Under the pieces are notes generated by a model that was given only the letters and a program-made list of their open reading frames with translations, was not told the origin of the DNA and did not search any database. This document shows positions 15,973-24,564 of a stretch of DNA of 64,000 nt, piece by piece. Positions within the stretch are counted from its first letter, which is position 1. Each line of letters starts with the position of its first letter. Both the position numbers and the translations under genes were made by a program. Origin of the DNA: Oscillospiraceae bacterium (GTDB lineage: Bacteria; Bacillota; Clostridia; Oscillospirales; CAG-272); assembly GCA_015064185.1 (NCBI GenBank), contig SVSS01000002.1, forward strand, positions 124,001 through 188,000, given 5' to 3'.

Positions 15973-16194
15973 TTAAAGCTTTTCAAGATAGTTCACAATG
16001 TCATTGACGGTAACAAACTCATTGGCATCATCCTCTGAGATCTCAATGCCAAATTGCTCCTCACACATCATGATAAGATCGGCAAGTTCAATCGAGTTGA
16101 TGCCAAGATCCTTCGAGAGCTCCGCGTCAAGCGTGATCTCGCTTTCATCAAGCTGCAATTCATCAATCAAAATTTGCTTTACTTTATCAAACAT
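15973..16194 (-). CDS. acpP: Acyl carrier protein
   Basis: A 73-residue acidic four-helix carrier that holds acyl chains on a 4'-phosphopantetheine arm. The modified serine is Ser34 in LGINSIELADL, where most fatty-acid ACPs have DSLD. The sequence is otherwise a typical AcpP. It stands alone, with its own promoter and terminator and no fab genes nearby, so it could serve fatty-acid synthesis or a special pathway. The ATG follows AGGACTATTT. Confidence 0.88.
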   Translation of the reverse strand: MFDKVKQILIDELQLDESEITLDAELSKDLGINSIELADLIMMCEEQFGIEISEDDANEFVTVNDIVNYLEKL

Positions 16195-16222
16195 AAATAG
16201 TCCTCCAAAAGTTATTATTTAT

Positions 16223-16251
16223 ATTATATATAGTAAAATTAAATTTGTCAA
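16223..16251 (-). promoter_or_regulatory. Sigma-A promoter of acpP
   Basis: On minus, TTGACA (16251-16246), 17-base spacer, TATAAT (16228-16223), 28 bases before the ATG. Confidence 0.88.
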
Positions 16252-16276
16252 GCACTTTCTTGAAATTGTATGCCGG

Positions 16277-16305
16277 TTGACTTTTTGTGTCGAAAAAAGT
16301 ATAAT
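16277..16305 (+). promoter_or_regulatory. Sigma-A promoter of comEC
   Basis: TTGACT (16277-16282), 17-base spacer, TATAAT (16300-16305). It is divergent from the acpP promoter. Confidence 0.85.
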
Positions 16306-16335
16306 AATATATTATATTGAAAGGAGGAGCAAGAT

Positions 16336-18606
16336 ATGGCAATATTTGTAAAACGGCCCTTGGCTGCGGCGTGTTGTCTTTGTATCGTGGCTGTTTTGCT
16401 GGGCTTATTTGTTTGCACTGCCATCAGTACTGTGCTTATATTGGCAGCGGCAGTTGTTTTACTTGTTTTGCTTGCTTTGCTTTTCCTGCGAGGGTATTCC
16501 TATACCAAAATTTACATTTTGCTTTTGGCACTTGGTGTTTTACTTGGCATTTTTAGAAGTACATTGTACACGAAGCAAACCGAAGCTCTTACCGTCCACG
16601 TTGGAACACAGGCTACCGCTGTATTTACTGTGGAGGAGGTTTCTTACACAAACGGATATTCTGCTGAGTTGATCGTTAAGATAGAAACGCTTGGTGGGGA
16701 AGCGTGTAACGGAAAAGCCGTTTTGCTTCTGGACTTTGCCTCACCCTTTTACCGCGGAGACCGAGTTTCGGGAACCTTTCAGGTAATGCCGCTAACATAT
16801 GCAAATTATTATGAAAATCAACACTATCAATATAAAGCAAACGGTTGCAGTGTGATCTTGCTGAAGGAATCTGCACATGATCTTTCATTGGTGGATCATG
16901 CCTCGAACAAGGCGCTCGTTTTCTTTGAGAACGCTCGTATGCAGTTTTGCACAAGCATCACATCTGAGGTTGGTGGGGAAGCAGGTAATCTTTTAAATGC
17001 TATGCTGCTTGGTGCGCGTGACGGTCTTAGTGCCACAACTACGCGAAATTTTCAGCGTGCGGGAGTTATGCATCTTTTGGCGCTTAGCGGATTGCACATC
17101 GGTATTTTAGCCGGTATTTTGGAAAGGATGTTATATGCGTTTGGCGCACGCAAAAGGGTACGCCTTGCTTTTATCATGCTTTTCATGCTTGGATATCTCT
17201 TGCTTACAGGCTGTACGCTATCTGCCATGCGCGCTGTTTTGATGCTAATGCTTGTTTATCTTGCGTTTTTTATGAAAAACCTCGCAGATGCGCTAACCTC
17301 CCTCTTTCTTGTGGCAACGCTGATCCTTATGTGGCAGCCTTATGCTGTTTTTAGCACCACGTATCAGCTTACTATGCTTGCAACCTTTGGTATTCTTGCG
17401 TTTGGCAAAGCACAGGCGGGGCTTTTGGCGCTATTTCCCAAAGGAAAGGGAAAGTGGGGCGTGCTTTTAAAATGCATTCGCTTTGTCATCTCATCTTTGA
17501 TGATCACGCTATTTGCGGGATTTGCGATACTTCCCGTGCAATGGCTTACATTTGGTGAAATTTCCACGATCACACCGATCTCCAATCTTCTTTTAATTCC
17601 GCTTGCGGCGCCCTTTTTGCTGCTTGGACTCGGCGTGCTGCTTCTGTATCCCGTAGCGCCCTTTGCATTTGCGTGTCGGGCGTTGGGCAATCTTATTCTT
17701 TGGCTTACATCGGTTTTTGCGAAGCCTGATACTGTAATTTCCCTGCAATATGATTTTTTGCCGTATCTTGTGATACCTTGTATCGTTTTTGCAGTCATCT
17801 TGCTTCTTGTTGATCTTAAAAAACGCTGGTGGCTTGCTTTTACACCTATGCTGGCGCTTGTCATCGGTTTTGTTACTTGTGTTTTGATCAGCAGAGTTCT
17901 CAGCGCTGATCAATTGGTAGCGGTTTACCGCGTGAACGGTAAAAATGAAAGCATTGGACTTGTTGGAAACAAAGGGGTGCTGCTGTGTGACCTTTCGAGT
18001 GGCAACACTACGCAATTGCAGGAAGGATGGCAACTGCTGCAAGAGGAGGGTGCCACCTCTCTTGATGTTTTGCTGCTCACCCATTACCACAGTGCACAAA
18101 AGACTTCACTTGCACGCTTTAGTGACAGTGTGACAATTTACGCGCTTTGGTTGCCCATGCCGCGCAATGAGGATGAGTTTGCTGTTTTCGAAACATTGTT
18201 TGAAATCGCAAGCGCGCACGATATTGCGGTGAGCATATATCCGTATGATGCCGAACTTAAAGTATTCGGGGACGGTGTAATTTATGTTAGTGCCCCTGTT
18301 TTCAGGTCACGATCAAAGGAGCCTGCCCTTGCGCTTACGTTTGCGTTTGGAAGCGATATATTGTATTATGAGAGTGCCGCTATGTCAGAATATCGGCGCG
18401 AGATCGGTGTCACCGCAGGCGATATAACGGCGGATGTTTATATTCTTGGTGCGCACGGCCCTGTGCCGCATGATGAGATCATTTTGCGAGAAGGCGAGAT
18501 AGGCACGGTTTTGATACCCAACGAGAATGTATTGCTGTCGCTTGCGATCCGCGAGGATCCCACATATCTTGTATTTGAGGAAAAATATCGCTTTCTTTTA
18601 CAATAA
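16336..18606 (+). CDS. comEC: ComEC/Rec2-family DNA-uptake channel protein
   Basis: A 756-residue polytopic membrane protein. Order: N-terminal TM helices, an OB-like DUF4131 region (about 80-190), the Competence domain with its LLALSGLHIGIL signature (about 240-500), and a C-terminal MBL-like domain (about 530-756). In ComEC the channel imports single-stranded DNA and the MBL domain may be the nuclease. Here the metal motif is LLLTHYHSAQKTS, so the Asp and last His of HxHxDH are missing and the domain is probably inactive. No comEA is next to it. The ATG at 16336 follows AAAGGAGGAGC. Confidence 0.9.
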   Translation: MAIFVKRPLAAACCLCIVAVLLGLFVCTAISTVLILAAAVVLLVLLALLFLRGYSYTKIYILLLALGVLLGIFRSTLYTKQTEALTVHVGTQATAVFTVEEVSYTNGYSAELIVKIETLGGEACNGKAVLLLDFASPFYRGDRVSGTFQVMPLTYANYYENQHYQYKANGCSVILLKESAHDLSLVDHASNKALVFFENARMQFCTSITSEVGGEAGNLLNAMLLGARDGLSATTTRNFQRAGVMHLLALSGLHIGILAGILERMLYAFGARKRVRLAFIMLFMLGYLLLTGCTLSAMRAVLMLMLVYLAFFMKNLADALTSLFLVATLILMWQPYAVFSTTYQLTMLATFGILAFGKAQAGLLALFPKGKGKWGVLLKCIRFVISSLMITLFAGFAILPVQWLTFGEISTITPISNLLLIPLAAPFLLLGLGVLLLYPVAPFAFACRALGNLILWLTSVFAKPDTVISLQYDFLPYLVIPCIVFAVILLLVDLKKRWWLAFTPMLALVIGFVTCVLISRVLSADQLVAVYRVNGKNESIGLVGNKGVLLCDLSSGNTTQLQEGWQLLQEEGATSLDVLLLTHYHSAQKTSLARFSDSVTIYALWLPMPRNEDEFAVFETLFEIASAHDIAVSIYPYDAELKVFGDGVIYVSAPVFRSRSKEPALALTFAFGSDILYYESAAMSEYRREIGVTAGDITADVYILGAHGPVPHDEIILREGEIGTVLIPNENVLLSLAIREDPTYLVFEEKYRFLLQ

Positions 18607-18691
18607 GCTGTCAAATTCGACATTTATCTCATAGGATAATACAGAAGAGCAGTATTGCTCTGAAATCTTTTTGAGGAGGAACCAATTTCCT

Positions 18692-19528
18692 ATGGGAGAT
18701 AACAGATTTTCCTGTTCGGGGAACGGCGCGGGGGAGCGCTTCGGGATCGAAGCCTCAAGAATTCTCGATGCTTGCCGTGATAGGGATTGTTTCGAGGATG
18801 TTCGCGTGTTCCTTACCTGTGGGGGCGAGGAGCTGATTGCCCGCACGGGAAATGTTCGTGTGAAATGTGCCGAGATCGTGGCTTCCAATATTTCGGTAGA
18901 TCCTGTACAATTTAATATCGGTTTTTATACGGTGCTTGTAAGATTTTATGTGCGGTGTGAATTTGAGGTTTGTGTGCCGATGGGGCAATCTCAAACCATT
19001 GAAGGCATTGCCGTGCTTGAAAAGCGTGTAGTGCTCTTTGGCGGACAAAGCAATGTTAGCATTTTCCGTAGCAAGGCATGCGATAATTTTTGTGCCACAC
19101 CGGAGCCTGTTTGCTGCGGGCATAACAATCCCGAAGCAGTGATCGAGGTCGTACAGCCGGTTGTGCTTGGTGCCCGTATTCTTGAGGAATGTAACTGTCA
19201 TTGCTGTTGCTGCTGCTGCGATATTCCTGCCGCTGTTGCTGACAGTCTTGGCGGTGCACTTGGCGGAGATCAAAATGGCGACAATCGCTATCTTACCATT
19301 TCTCTCGGGCTTTTCTCGGTTATCCGTTTGGTGCGTGACGGGCAATTGCTTGTTGAGGCAACTGAATTTTGCTTGCCCGATAAGGAGTGTACGGGTGTTG
19401 CTGATGAGGATCCTTGCGGAACCTTTCGTCAAATGCCTTTTCCAACCTCTGCATTTTGCCCCAATAACACCGCCCCCGCTTCTAACGGTAACGGTAATGG
19501 CAGAGGCAGATGCTGCGGTAACTCGTGA
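18692..19528 (+). CDS. Cysteine-rich hypothetical protein
   Basis: I do not recognise a named family. It has 278 residues from the ATG at 18692, which follows GAGGAGG (18673-18679); a TTG at 18671 is in frame but overlaps that site. There is no signal peptide or TM segment. Residues ~20-140 look beta-rich. A run of eight Cys in ten residues (CNCHCCCCCC) sits near residue 170, and further single Cys are scattered. The tail is Asn/Gly-rich and ends RCCGNS. Similar Cys-rich cytosolic proteins in spore formers are often coat components, which is inference only; metal binding is another possibility. It ends in a very long perfect terminator. Confidence 0.75.
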   Translation: MGDNRFSCSGNGAGERFGIEASRILDACRDRDCFEDVRVFLTCGGEELIARTGNVRVKCAEIVASNISVDPVQFNIGFYTVLVRFYVRCEFEVCVPMGQSQTIEGIAVLEKRVVLFGGQSNVSIFRSKACDNFCATPEPVCCGHNNPEAVIEVVQPVVLGARILEECNCHCCCCCCDIPAAVADSLGGALGGDQNGDNRYLTISLGLFSVIRLVRDGQLLVEATEFCLPDKECTGVADEDPCGTFRQMPFPTSAFCPNNTAPASNGNGNGRGRCCGNS

Positions 19529-19541
19529 GTTTTGTAAAGCA

Positions 19542-19593
19542 AATAATGATAAAAAGAGCACCTGCTTTTGCAGGTGCTCTTTTTATCATTATT
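19542..19593. terminator. Long bidirectional terminator
   Basis: Perfect 24-bp stem (19542-19565 with 19570-19593) and a TTTT loop. It overlaps the stop of the minus-strand AraC gene and serves both convergent genes. Confidence 0.93.
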
Positions 19594-20560
19594 TTATTGT
19601 GCGCGATTTGCGCCATTTGAAGGGAGAACAGTTGTAGCGTGCCTTGAATTGATTGTGGAAAAAGCTTGTATTTTCGTATCCGACGGCGATGATGATATCG
19701 CCAACAGGCAGATCTGTGGTTTCAAGTAAGCGGATCGATTCTTCAAAGCGCTCCTCTTGCAAAAGCTGACTGAAGGTCATGCCGCAAAGCTCGCGTACGC
19801 GCTTAGAGAGATATGGTACACTGAGGCCAAGCTTTTCAGCCAGCTCTGTTAAGGTGGCGGTGCGGAATTCAGTGCGCAAGTATTCCTCAATGCGTGCCTG
19901 TAAAAGCTCGGCATCGGAACGGTGACGAGCCGCAGTAATCATACATTCGGGCAGTTCCGCAAAGTGACGTAAGATCAGTGCAACGGTTGCCTTTAAGATC
20001 TCGTTGCTTAAAATATCGTTGCCTACCATAGCATAGCAAAGATTTTCAAACAAATTTTCAAGGGGAGGTACACCGTCAGTAGAAAAGAGCATGTATTCTG
20101 CTTCGCCGTTAGAGCGAATGTTTTCTGCCATAAATGAGGACAGGGGAGAGGAAGCAGGAAGCACGGAGGCAAAGGAATGGAAGCAGTCGGTTGCAAGGAG
20201 CACGTTGATCGCAATGTCATCCTCGCCCGTCTTACGCACGCTGTGCTGTGTGTGTCGGTTCAAAAGCAACACGTCACCTGCGTGCATTTTTACTTCACGG
20301 TGCTTGATAACATGCGTGACCTCTCCCGAGCAAACATAGGTCATTTCTACGTAGTTATGTCCGTGGGAGGGGAAGTCGGTAAAGCGCGTATGACGGCGCA
20401 ATGCGATCTGCTCATCCTCTTGCATGAGGCGGTGCTGATTGATGATAAATTCTTTTGCAAAAGCGGAATAGAGTTTTTTGTTGATTTTTTGCTCGCCCTC
20501 AATGATACGTCTCTCCTCATCATTGATATAAGCAAGACGCGAAAGAATTTCAGACTTCAC
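19589..20560 (-). CDS. AraC-family transcriptional regulator
   Basis: A 323-residue regulator. An N-terminal cupin sensor is visible (HGHNYVEMTYV, then HAGDVLLLNRHTQHSV), and a C-terminal double helix-turn-helix: LTELAEKLGLSVPYLSKRVRE and the YENTSFFHNQFKARYNCSPFKWR block, each broken here only by length. I chose the GTG at 20560 because AAGGAGGGGG lies six bases upstream; a longer frame to 20641 would run through the promoter. The divergent side holds an aldolase-like relic (20883-20990), so it may once have regulated a sugar operon there. Its present target is unknown. Confidence 0.88.
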   Translation of the reverse strand: MKSEILSRLAYINDEERRIIEGEQKINKKLYSAFAKEFIINQHRLMQEDEQIALRRHTRFTDFPSHGHNYVEMTYVCSGEVTHVIKHREVKMHAGDVLLLNRHTQHSVRKTGEDDIAINVLLATDCFHSFASVLPASSPLSSFMAENIRSNGEAEYMLFSTDGVPPLENLFENLCYAMVGNDILSNEILKATVALILRHFAELPECMITAARHRSDAELLQARIEEYLRTEFRTATLTELAEKLGLSVPYLSKRVRELCGMTFSQLLQEERFEESIRLLETTDLPVGDIIIAVGYENTSFFHNQFKARYNCSPFKWRKSRTIK

Positions 20561-20612
20561 GGTAACCCCCTCCTTCTGACAAAACAAGCTGTTTTTCGCG
20601 GTTGATGTATTT

Positions 20613-20641
20613 AGTATAGCATATAAAAACATTGTTTTCAA
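20613..20641 (-). promoter_or_regulatory. Sigma-A promoter of the AraC gene
   Basis: On minus, TTGAAA (20641-20636), 17-base spacer, TATACT (20618-20613). Confidence 0.75.
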
Positions 20642-20882
20642 GTGCTTTTGTTAAAAAAAGGTCTATTTTTGTAAAATCATAGTTGTATTATTTCGCTTTG
20701 AATCAAAAAATGAAAAATCTATAAAAAATCATGAAGTGTTATATAATGAAATTTAAGTAAAAAAGCATATTGCAAAAAAACAAGAGACCTTTTTTGCTTG
20801 GTGAAATATGTTAAACCGTAAGCGGATCTTGAAAAACAGGGAGGATTTTTGCGATGCATTACAGTGATGCGAAAAAAAGAAA

Positions 20883-20990
20883 TATGTAGCTATCGGCGCG
20901 GAAATCGCTTTTGCCACCTCAAAGCAAATGGAGGAGTTTGAAGCAGTTGTTTGGTCACACCACGGTCTTTTCTGCTTCGGTCCCGATCTA
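20883..20990 (+). pseudogene. rhaD: Relic of rhamnulose-1-phosphate aldolase (rhaD) C-terminal part
   Basis: Translation of 20883-20990 gives about 36 residues, including GAEIAFATSKQM and AVVWSHHGLFCFGPDL. The E. coli RhaD segment reads GTDEIGQATAQEM and LVLWPFHGVFGSGPTL, so the zinc-site HG.F and the GP.L spacing are kept. Nothing of the first ~200 or last ~50 residues of RhaD is seen. Upstream in frame there is a TGA. Downstream the similarity stops nine bases before a terminator hairpin (20999-21026). This looks like the internal remnant of a deleted sugar-catabolic gene. Confidence 0.7.
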
Positions 20991-20998
20991 CGCAAAAC

Positions 20999-21026
20999 CA
21001 GCGGTTCGAGTTCCACCGCTGTTTTT
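20999..21026 (+). terminator. Terminator behind the rhaD relic
   Basis: 7-bp stem CAGCGGT/ACCGCTG (20999-21005, 21015-21021), 9-base loop, TTTTT at 21022-21026. Confidence 0.7.
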
Positions 21027-21110
21027 ATGTGTTTACGCCAAATGTTTTCTGAATAAGAGTGCTTTTTTCCAAAGGACTTTACAAAAGTAGCAGAAAATGC
21101 TAAAATATAG

Positions 21111-21140
21111 TTGTCGGACAGTATGTTGAAACCATATAAA
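21111..21140 (+). promoter_or_regulatory. Candidate promoter of the parvulin lipoprotein gene
   Basis: TTGTCG (21111-21116), 18-base spacer, TATAAA (21135-21140), about 90 bases before the start codon. Confidence 0.45.
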
Positions 21141-21230
21141 TAAGGTGTTATCGTTATTCTGTTTGGCGATGATGAAGGGCACATGTTTTGATGCAGCTGC
21201 GGCTGCGCGTTTTCTCTTTGGGAGCACCGT

Positions 21231-23102
21231 ATGAACAAGAAAATTTCAAAAAAGACCACTTGCTTTTTCTTAGTATTGTTTGCGCTTTTCTTGGCGCTGT
21301 TGCTTGCTTCTTGCGATTGTACACATGAATGGGGCGAATGGGAAACCATAACCGCCGCCACCTGTGGAAGTGAGGGCGCAAAGCAGCGCATTTGCGCAAA
21401 ATGCGAGGAAAGTGAAACAAACACGATTCCCGCCACGGGCGCGCACACCTTTGGCGAGTGGGAAATTCTAAACACTCCCACTTATGATTTAGATGGTCTA
21501 AAGCAGCGCAGATGTAACTGCGGGACTGTCGAAAGCATCGTTTTGCCGTGCGTTGGTATCCTCAGAACTGAGAATTTTGAGATCACCGTGCCGATGATGT
21601 CCTACATGGTATATACCGAGTATCATGAATGGGTAAATTTTTACCAAGGTTCCGGCTATATGCAGTACGTTAAGGGCGAAGGGGGCGACGGCCTGAATAC
21701 TTCATTGCCCCTGCGTGAGCAAAATTACAGCAAAAAGACCGATGCTGCTACGGGTGTTACCACAATCGTTACCTGGTTTGATTATTTTGCAGATCAAGCA
21801 GCAGCAAGTGTTGAGCAGATCCTTGTGCTTTGTGAGCAGGCACGCGCGCTTGGCATTACGCTTGATGAGGAGAAGCTTGAGGAGATTGACAGCGTAATGG
21901 AAACGATCGAGCTTTTCGCCGGATACAGCGGCTGCACCCCCTCGGACTATATTGTTGAACTGTACGGCAAGGATGTCAGCGAAAAAGACGTGCGCGCCAC
22001 GCTTGAGCTGATCAAGCTTGCTGAAAAAACAGTTGAATGTAAAACGACCGACTTGGAGCAAGCCATTACCGACGAGCGATTGAACGAATACTACGAAAAC
22101 CATAAAACGGATTTTGATCTTTACGTTGACTTCATCGCTTATACCTTTGAGGCGGAGTTTGTGCCCGTAGCCGAAAATGAGATCGATGCCGCGATCAAGA
22201 ACGAGCAGGCATATAATAAGTATCTGGCTGACAAGCAAAAGTATGAGGAGCGCGTAGATGCACTTGCTGCGTGCACTACGGCGAAGGAGTTCTGCGATCT
22301 TTTGATCGAATACCTCAAGCAGGACGGCGCAACCGACCTCGAAGCAGCCACCAAGCTGTCCGAGGCGCACCACTTCAACTACGAAAAGAGCGGGCATAAC
22401 TCAGCGCTCGAGGCGTGGATCTTTGACACAGCAAACTCAGTGAAAGCGAACGACACGCATACAAGGATCCAATCTGCGTATAACAAACCATGGGAAAGTT
22501 ATACCGTTTACTTTGTTCTCAAGCCCCCGCACAAGGATGAGGATTACCTGCAAAACGTAGGTCACATCCTGTTTAAAACCGATACCTTTAAGAATATGAC
22601 CAACACCTCTAAGCTTTCCGGCAAGACCAAGGAGCTGGCACAAAGCTTGCTTGATAAGGGCGAAACCATTTCTGCCGAGAATATGGCAAAGGCTCTTGTG
22701 GAGCTGATGATCGCTGAGGGTAAGATGATCACCAAGACCGCTGAAAACGGCGAGACCTACTACTACATGGAAAAGGACGCATTTGAGGCATACGCTAAGG
22801 AGTATACCGAGGATAGCGGCGTATTCTATGAGGATGTAAAGAGAGGCGACATGGTAACCGAGTTTGATGCTTGGATCTATGATGAGGCTCGCATTCAAAA
22901 CGAGGTTTCTCCCTCTGCAATCGAGACGACATATGGATATCACGTAATGTTTTACAACGGTAAAGCGCAGCAAATGAACTGGGTTGTAACCGCGACTAAG
23001 CTGATTCTTACCGCCGATTATGAATTATGGTATGCGGCGGCAGAAGAATCCACTTTGGTTGATTCGGGTAAGTATGAAAAAAACATAAATTTGATTTCTT
23101 AA
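21231..23102 (+). CDS. Lipoprotein with HxxGxW-type repeats and a parvulin-like (PpiC) foldase domain
   Basis: A 623-residue exported lipoprotein: positively charged N-terminus, hydrophobic core, lipobox LLASC (Cys28). Residues ~30-110 contain two short repeats of the type HEWGEWE...ATCGSEGAKQRICAKC and HTFGEWE...TYDLDGLKQRRCNC, with CxxC pairs. A helical SurA/PrsA-like region follows (about 110-430). At about 435-610 is a parvulin PPIase-like segment: GHILFK near its start, a long charged insertion, then SGVFYEDVKRGDMV and ETTYGYHVMFY. It probably helps fold proteins outside the membrane. The insertion and repeats are unusual for PrsA (about 300 aa). The Shine-Dalgarno (GGGAG) is close to the ATG. 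Confidence 0.82.
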   Translation: MNKKISKKTTCFFLVLFALFLALLLASCDCTHEWGEWETITAATCGSEGAKQRICAKCEESETNTIPATGAHTFGEWEILNTPTYDLDGLKQRRCNCGTVESIVLPCVGILRTENFEITVPMMSYMVYTEYHEWVNFYQGSGYMQYVKGEGGDGLNTSLPLREQNYSKKTDAATGVTTIVTWFDYFADQAAASVEQILVLCEQARALGITLDEEKLEEIDSVMETIELFAGYSGCTPSDYIVELYGKDVSEKDVRATLELIKLAEKTVECKTTDLEQAITDERLNEYYENHKTDFDLYVDFIAYTFEAEFVPVAENEIDAAIKNEQAYNKYLADKQKYEERVDALAACTTAKEFCDLLIEYLKQDGATDLEAATKLSEAHHFNYEKSGHNSALEAWIFDTANSVKANDTHTRIQSAYNKPWESYTVYFVLKPPHKDEDYLQNVGHILFKTDTFKNMTNTSKLSGKTKELAQSLLDKGETISAENMAKALVELMIAEGKMITKTAENGETYYYMEKDAFEAYAKEYTEDSGVFYEDVKRGDMVTEFDAWIYDEARIQNEVSPSAIETTYGYHVMFYNGKAQQMNWVVTATKLILTADYELWYAAAEESTLVDSGKYEKNINLIS

Positions 23103-23118
23103 ATTAGCCACATAACAA

Positions 23119-23160
23119 ATAAAAAATTGCGCTTCCCGTTTGGGAAGCGCAATTTTTTAT
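23119..23160. terminator. Bidirectional terminator between the lipoprotein gene and purA
   Basis: 19-bp perfect stem (23119-23137 with 23142-23160) with terminal A and T runs, 4-base loop. Confidence 0.92.
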
Positions 23161-23162
23161 TA

Positions 23163-24437
23163 TCAGAACATCTGCACGTAAGCCTCGCGCTCTGCGCCAA
23201 CGGATACGTACTTGATCTTGCAATCCACAAGCTCCTCGATCTTCTTGACGTAAGCGATAAGCTCCCTCGGCATATCCTCGATGGTGCGGCAACCGGAAAT
23301 GTCGCAATTCCAGCCATCAACGTATTCGTAAATGGGCTTTGCAATGTTGAGCGCCTCTCCGGTGGGGAACTCAGTCACGCGCTTGCCGTTTACATCGTAG
23401 GCAACGCAGATCGGAATCTTTTTCATATAAGAAAGAATATCGGTCTTGGTAAGAGCAATGTAGTCAGCGCCCTGTACGCGGCAACCGTAACGAGAAGCAA
23501 CCACGTCAAACGGACCTACGCGACGGGGGCGACCGGTAGCAGCACCGTACTCGCCACCTGCAGCGCGGAGAGCCTCAGCCTCTTCGCCAAACCACTCGCA
23601 GGTGAAGGGGCCTTCGCCAACGCAGGTGGAGTAAGCCTTCATAACACCGTAAACCTCATCAAGCTTTACACCGGGAATGCCTGCACCGATAGGACCGTAA
23701 GCAGCAATGGTGGAAGAAGAAGAGGTGTAGGGATAAATGCCGAAATCAATATCACGAAGGGCACCAAGCTGCGCCTCGAACATAATGCGCTTGCCTGCTT
23801 TAACAGCCTCGGTAAGATAGATGCCGGTATCAACAATGTAATCCTTGTACATTTCAGCATATTTCTTAAGCCAAGCAAAAAGCTCATCGTAATTGAGGGG
23901 CTCTGCCTTGTAAACACCCTCGATCATGAGAGATTTGTAGGCCACGACGCCCTTGAGGCGCTTTGCAAGGTAGTCAAGATCAAGCAGGTCGCCTGCACGG
24001 ATCGCTTTTTTCATGTATTTATCGCCATACACGGGTGCAATACCGCGACGGGTAGAGCCGTACTTTTCGCCAGCAAGACGCTCTTCCTCAAGACAGTCAA
24101 GCTGCACGTGGTAGGGAAGAGTTAAGATTGCGCGGTCACTGATCTTAAGATTGCGGGGAGATACCTCAACACCGGCTTCAATCAGCTTAGCGCTTTCCTT
24201 TGCCAAATGCTCAAGGTCGATCGCCATTCCGTTACCCATTACACAAACGACCTCAGGACGCAAAATGCCGGAGGGCAAAAGGTTAAGAATGAATTTGCCG
24301 CGCTCGTTAATAACGGTGTGGCCTGCATTGTTACCGCCTTGGTAACGAACAACGATATCCTGTTGCTCCGAAAGAAGGTCGACCATACGACCCTTGCCTT
24401 CGTCACCCCAGTTAATACCAACAATAGATGTAAGCAT
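23163..24437 (-). CDS. purA: Adenylosuccinate synthetase
   Basis: A 424-residue GTP-dependent ligase that joins IMP and aspartate on the way to AMP. The N-terminus has GINWGDEGKGRMVDLL with the catalytic Asp13 and NNAGHTV (His41 region). STRRGIAPVYGDK (IMP loop) and the C-terminal GWNCDISGCRT segment are present. Length is normal. The ATG follows GGGAGGTAGCT on minus. A 332-residue plus-strand frame across it is a shadow. It stands alone, without pur neighbours. Confidence 0.97.
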   Translation of the reverse strand: MLTSIVGINWGDEGKGRMVDLLSEQQDIVVRYQGGNNAGHTVINERGKFILNLLPSGILRPEVVCVMGNGMAIDLEHLAKESAKLIEAGVEVSPRNLKISDRAILTLPYHVQLDCLEEERLAGEKYGSTRRGIAPVYGDKYMKKAIRAGDLLDLDYLAKRLKGVVAYKSLMIEGVYKAEPLNYDELFAWLKKYAEMYKDYIVDTGIYLTEAVKAGKRIMFEAQLGALRDIDFGIYPYTSSSSTIAAYGPIGAGIPGVKLDEVYGVMKAYSTCVGEGPFTCEWFGEEAEALRAAGGEYGAATGRPRRVGPFDVVASRYGCRVQGADYIALTKTDILSYMKKIPICVAYDVNGKRVTEFPTGEALNIAKPIYEYVDGWNCDISGCRTIEDMPRELIAYVKKIEELVDCKIKYVSVGAEREAYVQMF

Positions 24438-24564
24438 AAAAGCTACCTCCCTAATTTTTTACCATTCTTTATTATAACAAAGTTTTCTTTTACTTTCAAC
24501 AGTAAAAATAAAATTTTACTGCAAAAAATAATAATTTATAACATAAGTTTACATAATTTAAGAC

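Larger units (their letters stand above)
20642..21230. other. 589-base gene-free stretch between the AraC regulator and the parvulin lipoprotein
   Basis: It holds the rhaD relic and its terminator, a TATAAT at 20742-20747 without a clear -35, and a well-placed GGGAGG (20840-20845) before an 11-codon frame ending in TAG. A candidate promoter for the lipoprotein lies at 21111-21140. A minus-strand frame across it is antisense to the lipoprotein and is not accepted as a gene. Confidence 0.6.

Noticed and set aside
20997..21021. GGTTCGAGTTCCACC resembles a tRNA T-arm
   Set aside because: The 5+7+5 T-arm pairing does not form, no acceptor stem or D-arm is found upstream; the CAGCGGT/ACCGCTG stem with T5 is a terminator.
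20753..21481. 242-residue minus-strand frame near the AraC gene
   Set aside because: It runs antisense through the lipoprotein signal peptide and repeats and through the relic; no ribosome binding site or family.
23127..24125. 332-residue plus-strand frame antisense to purA
   Set aside because: purA on minus has all family motifs over the same bases; the plus frame shows no known motif.
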